Positions 5,833-6,627 of a DNA stretch of 6,627 bases are shown piece by piece (positions within the stretch are counted from its first letter, which is position 1; the number at the start of each line of letters is the position of its first letter). Under the pieces are notes generated by a model. The model saw only the letters and a list, made by a program, of their open reading frames with translations, was not told the origin of the DNA and made no database searches. Source of the stretch: an uncultured Chloroflexota bacterium (GTDB lineage Bacteria > Chloroflexota > Limnocylindria > Limnocylindrales > CSP1-4); assembly GCA_903928275.1 (NCBI GenBank), contig CAIYQJ010000066.1:1-6627 (forward strand), in the 5' to 3' direction. A program made the translations under genes and the position numbers.

Positions 5833-6627
5833 AGATCACCGGCCGGACGCTGGTCACCGCCGCGGGCATCGGGGGGCTCATGCTCGGGACCGTCGTGATC
5901 GCGGGGGGCATCGGCGTCGGCCTGGGCCTGCTGACGCCCCCCGGCGCGCCGGCCGCCGTGGCCACCGCGGTGCCCAGCGTCGCGCCCAGCCCGAGCCTGT
6001 CGATCGCCGACCAGGTCGACATGAAGCTCATGGGCGACTGCACCGCGTGCCACTCCACGCCGGACGGTGGCGTGGGCACCAAGGTCATCCCGGCCCTCGC
6101 CCACCCGCTCCAGGGCTGGACCGACTGCACCGGCTGCCACGCGCCGGACAAGCTCGTCGCGACCGCCCCGGGGCACACGGGGATCCACAAGGACCAGTGC
6201 ACGATCTGCCACACGAAGGACTCGCCGCCCGCGCCGGACCGGCCGCATCCGGCCGGCCTGGAGCTCGATTGCCTCAAGTGTCACGGGACGACGAGGGCAC
6301 ACATCCCGGCGACGATGAAGAGCTGGTCGGTCACGACGTGCTGGCTGTGCCACCGCGCGACCCAGAACCCGGCTCCCCAGATCCCGCACACGCTCTCCTT
6401 GCAGGTCACGTGCCGTTCGTGCCATTCGGCAAGCAGGCTCGGCGACCTCCCGGCGAGCCACGCGACGCGGACGGACGACGAGTGCACCGCGTGCCATCTC
6501 GTGGACCCATCCGCCGCGCCGGTCGCGCCCCACGACCTCGCCTCGCGCGCCGGGATGTGCACCCTCTGCCATGACCCGTCCGGGGCATCGCCCACCCTCA
6601 CGTCGCCGCTGCCCCGGGCCTCGACGA
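5829..6627 (+). CDS. Membrane-anchored multihaem cytochrome c, at least eight haems (3' partial)
   Basis: The open frame begins at ATG 5829, which overlaps the preceding stop as ATGA, and runs off the window after 266 codons. GGAG at 5814-5817 is a rather distant ribosome site, so coupling to the upstream gene is likely. A hydrophobic N-terminal segment (about 8-36) is a signal or membrane anchor and is followed by a Pro/Ala/Ser linker (36-58). Eight CxxCH motifs start at residues 71, 100, 124, 148, 171, 195, 219 and 244. From residue 100 they recur every 23-25 residues, and five have a His exactly eight residues before the first Cys (H92, H116, H140, H187, H211); H235 lies nine before the last. 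This fits bis-His haems in a tandem-repeat array. No catalytic-site motif is recognisable, so electron transport is the likely role. Further haems may follow outside the window. Confidence 0.92.
   Translation, partial: MKITGRTLVTAAGIGGLMLGTVVIAGGIGVGLGLLTPPGAPAAVATAVPSVAPSPSLSIADQVDMKLMGDCTACHSTPDGGVGTKVIPALAHPLQGWTDCTGCHAPDKLVATAPGHTGIHKDQCTICHTKDSPPAPDRPHPAGLELDCLKCHGTTRAHIPATMKSWSVTTCWLCHRATQNPAPQIPHTLSLQVTCRSCHSASRLGDLPASHATRTDDECTACHLVDPSAAPVAPHDLASRAGMCTLCHDPSGASPTLTSPLPRAST
6102..6572 (+). repeat. 24-residue haem-binding protein repeats
   Basis: Residues 92-248 of the partial cytochrome contain seven degenerate units of about 72 nt. Most have the pattern His, seven residues, CxxCH. 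The units differ in sequence at both DNA and protein level, so this is an old amplification or structural constraint and not recent slippage. The unit around C171 lacks the His at -8 (the nearest upstream is H158). Confidence 0.8.

Noticed and set aside
5463..6572. 369-codon minus-strand open frame opposite the last cytochrome
   Set aside because: The plus-strand frame has eight regularly spaced CxxCH motifs. The minus-strand frame is Arg/Gly/Ala-rich and has no recognisable domain.

Overview
The window is very GC-rich, with coding regions strongly biased to G or C at third positions. It combines membrane-anchored multiheme c-type cytochromes, a Tat-exported iron-sulfur protein and an NrfD-type quinone-reactive membrane protein. 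That mix would fit a high-GC Chloroflexota or Actinomycetota lineage, or another uncultured high-GC phylum. This placement is a guess from base composition and gene content, because no phylogenetic marker is present.

Layout. Positions 1-169 hold 3.4 perfect copies of a 50-bp tandem repeat. Positions 236-1441 (minus strand) encode a complete acyl-CoA dehydrogenase. A 316-bp divergent intergenic region (1442-1757) follows. From 1758 to the right edge there are six plus-strand genes in a tight row: a 107-aa multi-pass membrane protein of unknown function, a LuxR/NarL-type response regulator with a degenerate receiver domain, a membrane-anchored six-heme cytochrome c, a Tat-dependent ferredoxin with four [4Fe-4S] sites, an NrfD-family membrane protein, and an N-terminally anchored cytochrome with at least eight haems that runs off the window. 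Several junctions overlap (GTGA at 2823-2826, TGATG at 4511-4515, ATGA at 5829-5832), which indicates one translationally coupled operon.

How they may work together. The NrfD protein and the four-cluster ferredoxin form the familiar quinone/iron-sulfur pair found in Nrf, Psr, Qrc, alternative complex III and Geobacter Cbc-type complexes. The two cytochromes add at least 14 haem sites on the outer face of the membrane. No molybdopterin oxidoreductase or recognisable terminal reductase lies in the window. The simplest reading is a quinone-linked electron conduit between the membrane pool and periplasmic or extracellular partners, with direction unknown. The first-transcribed regulator has Glu in place of the phospho-acceptor Asp and has lost other receiver signature residues, so it probably does not work as an ordinary two-component output.

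The observations most worth a second look are the near-exact 24-residue spacing of haem motifs in the last cytochrome, most with a His eight residues upstream, the degenerate receiver fixed to the head of the electron-transfer operon, and the pure tandem repeat at the left edge, which may be an assembly artefact.
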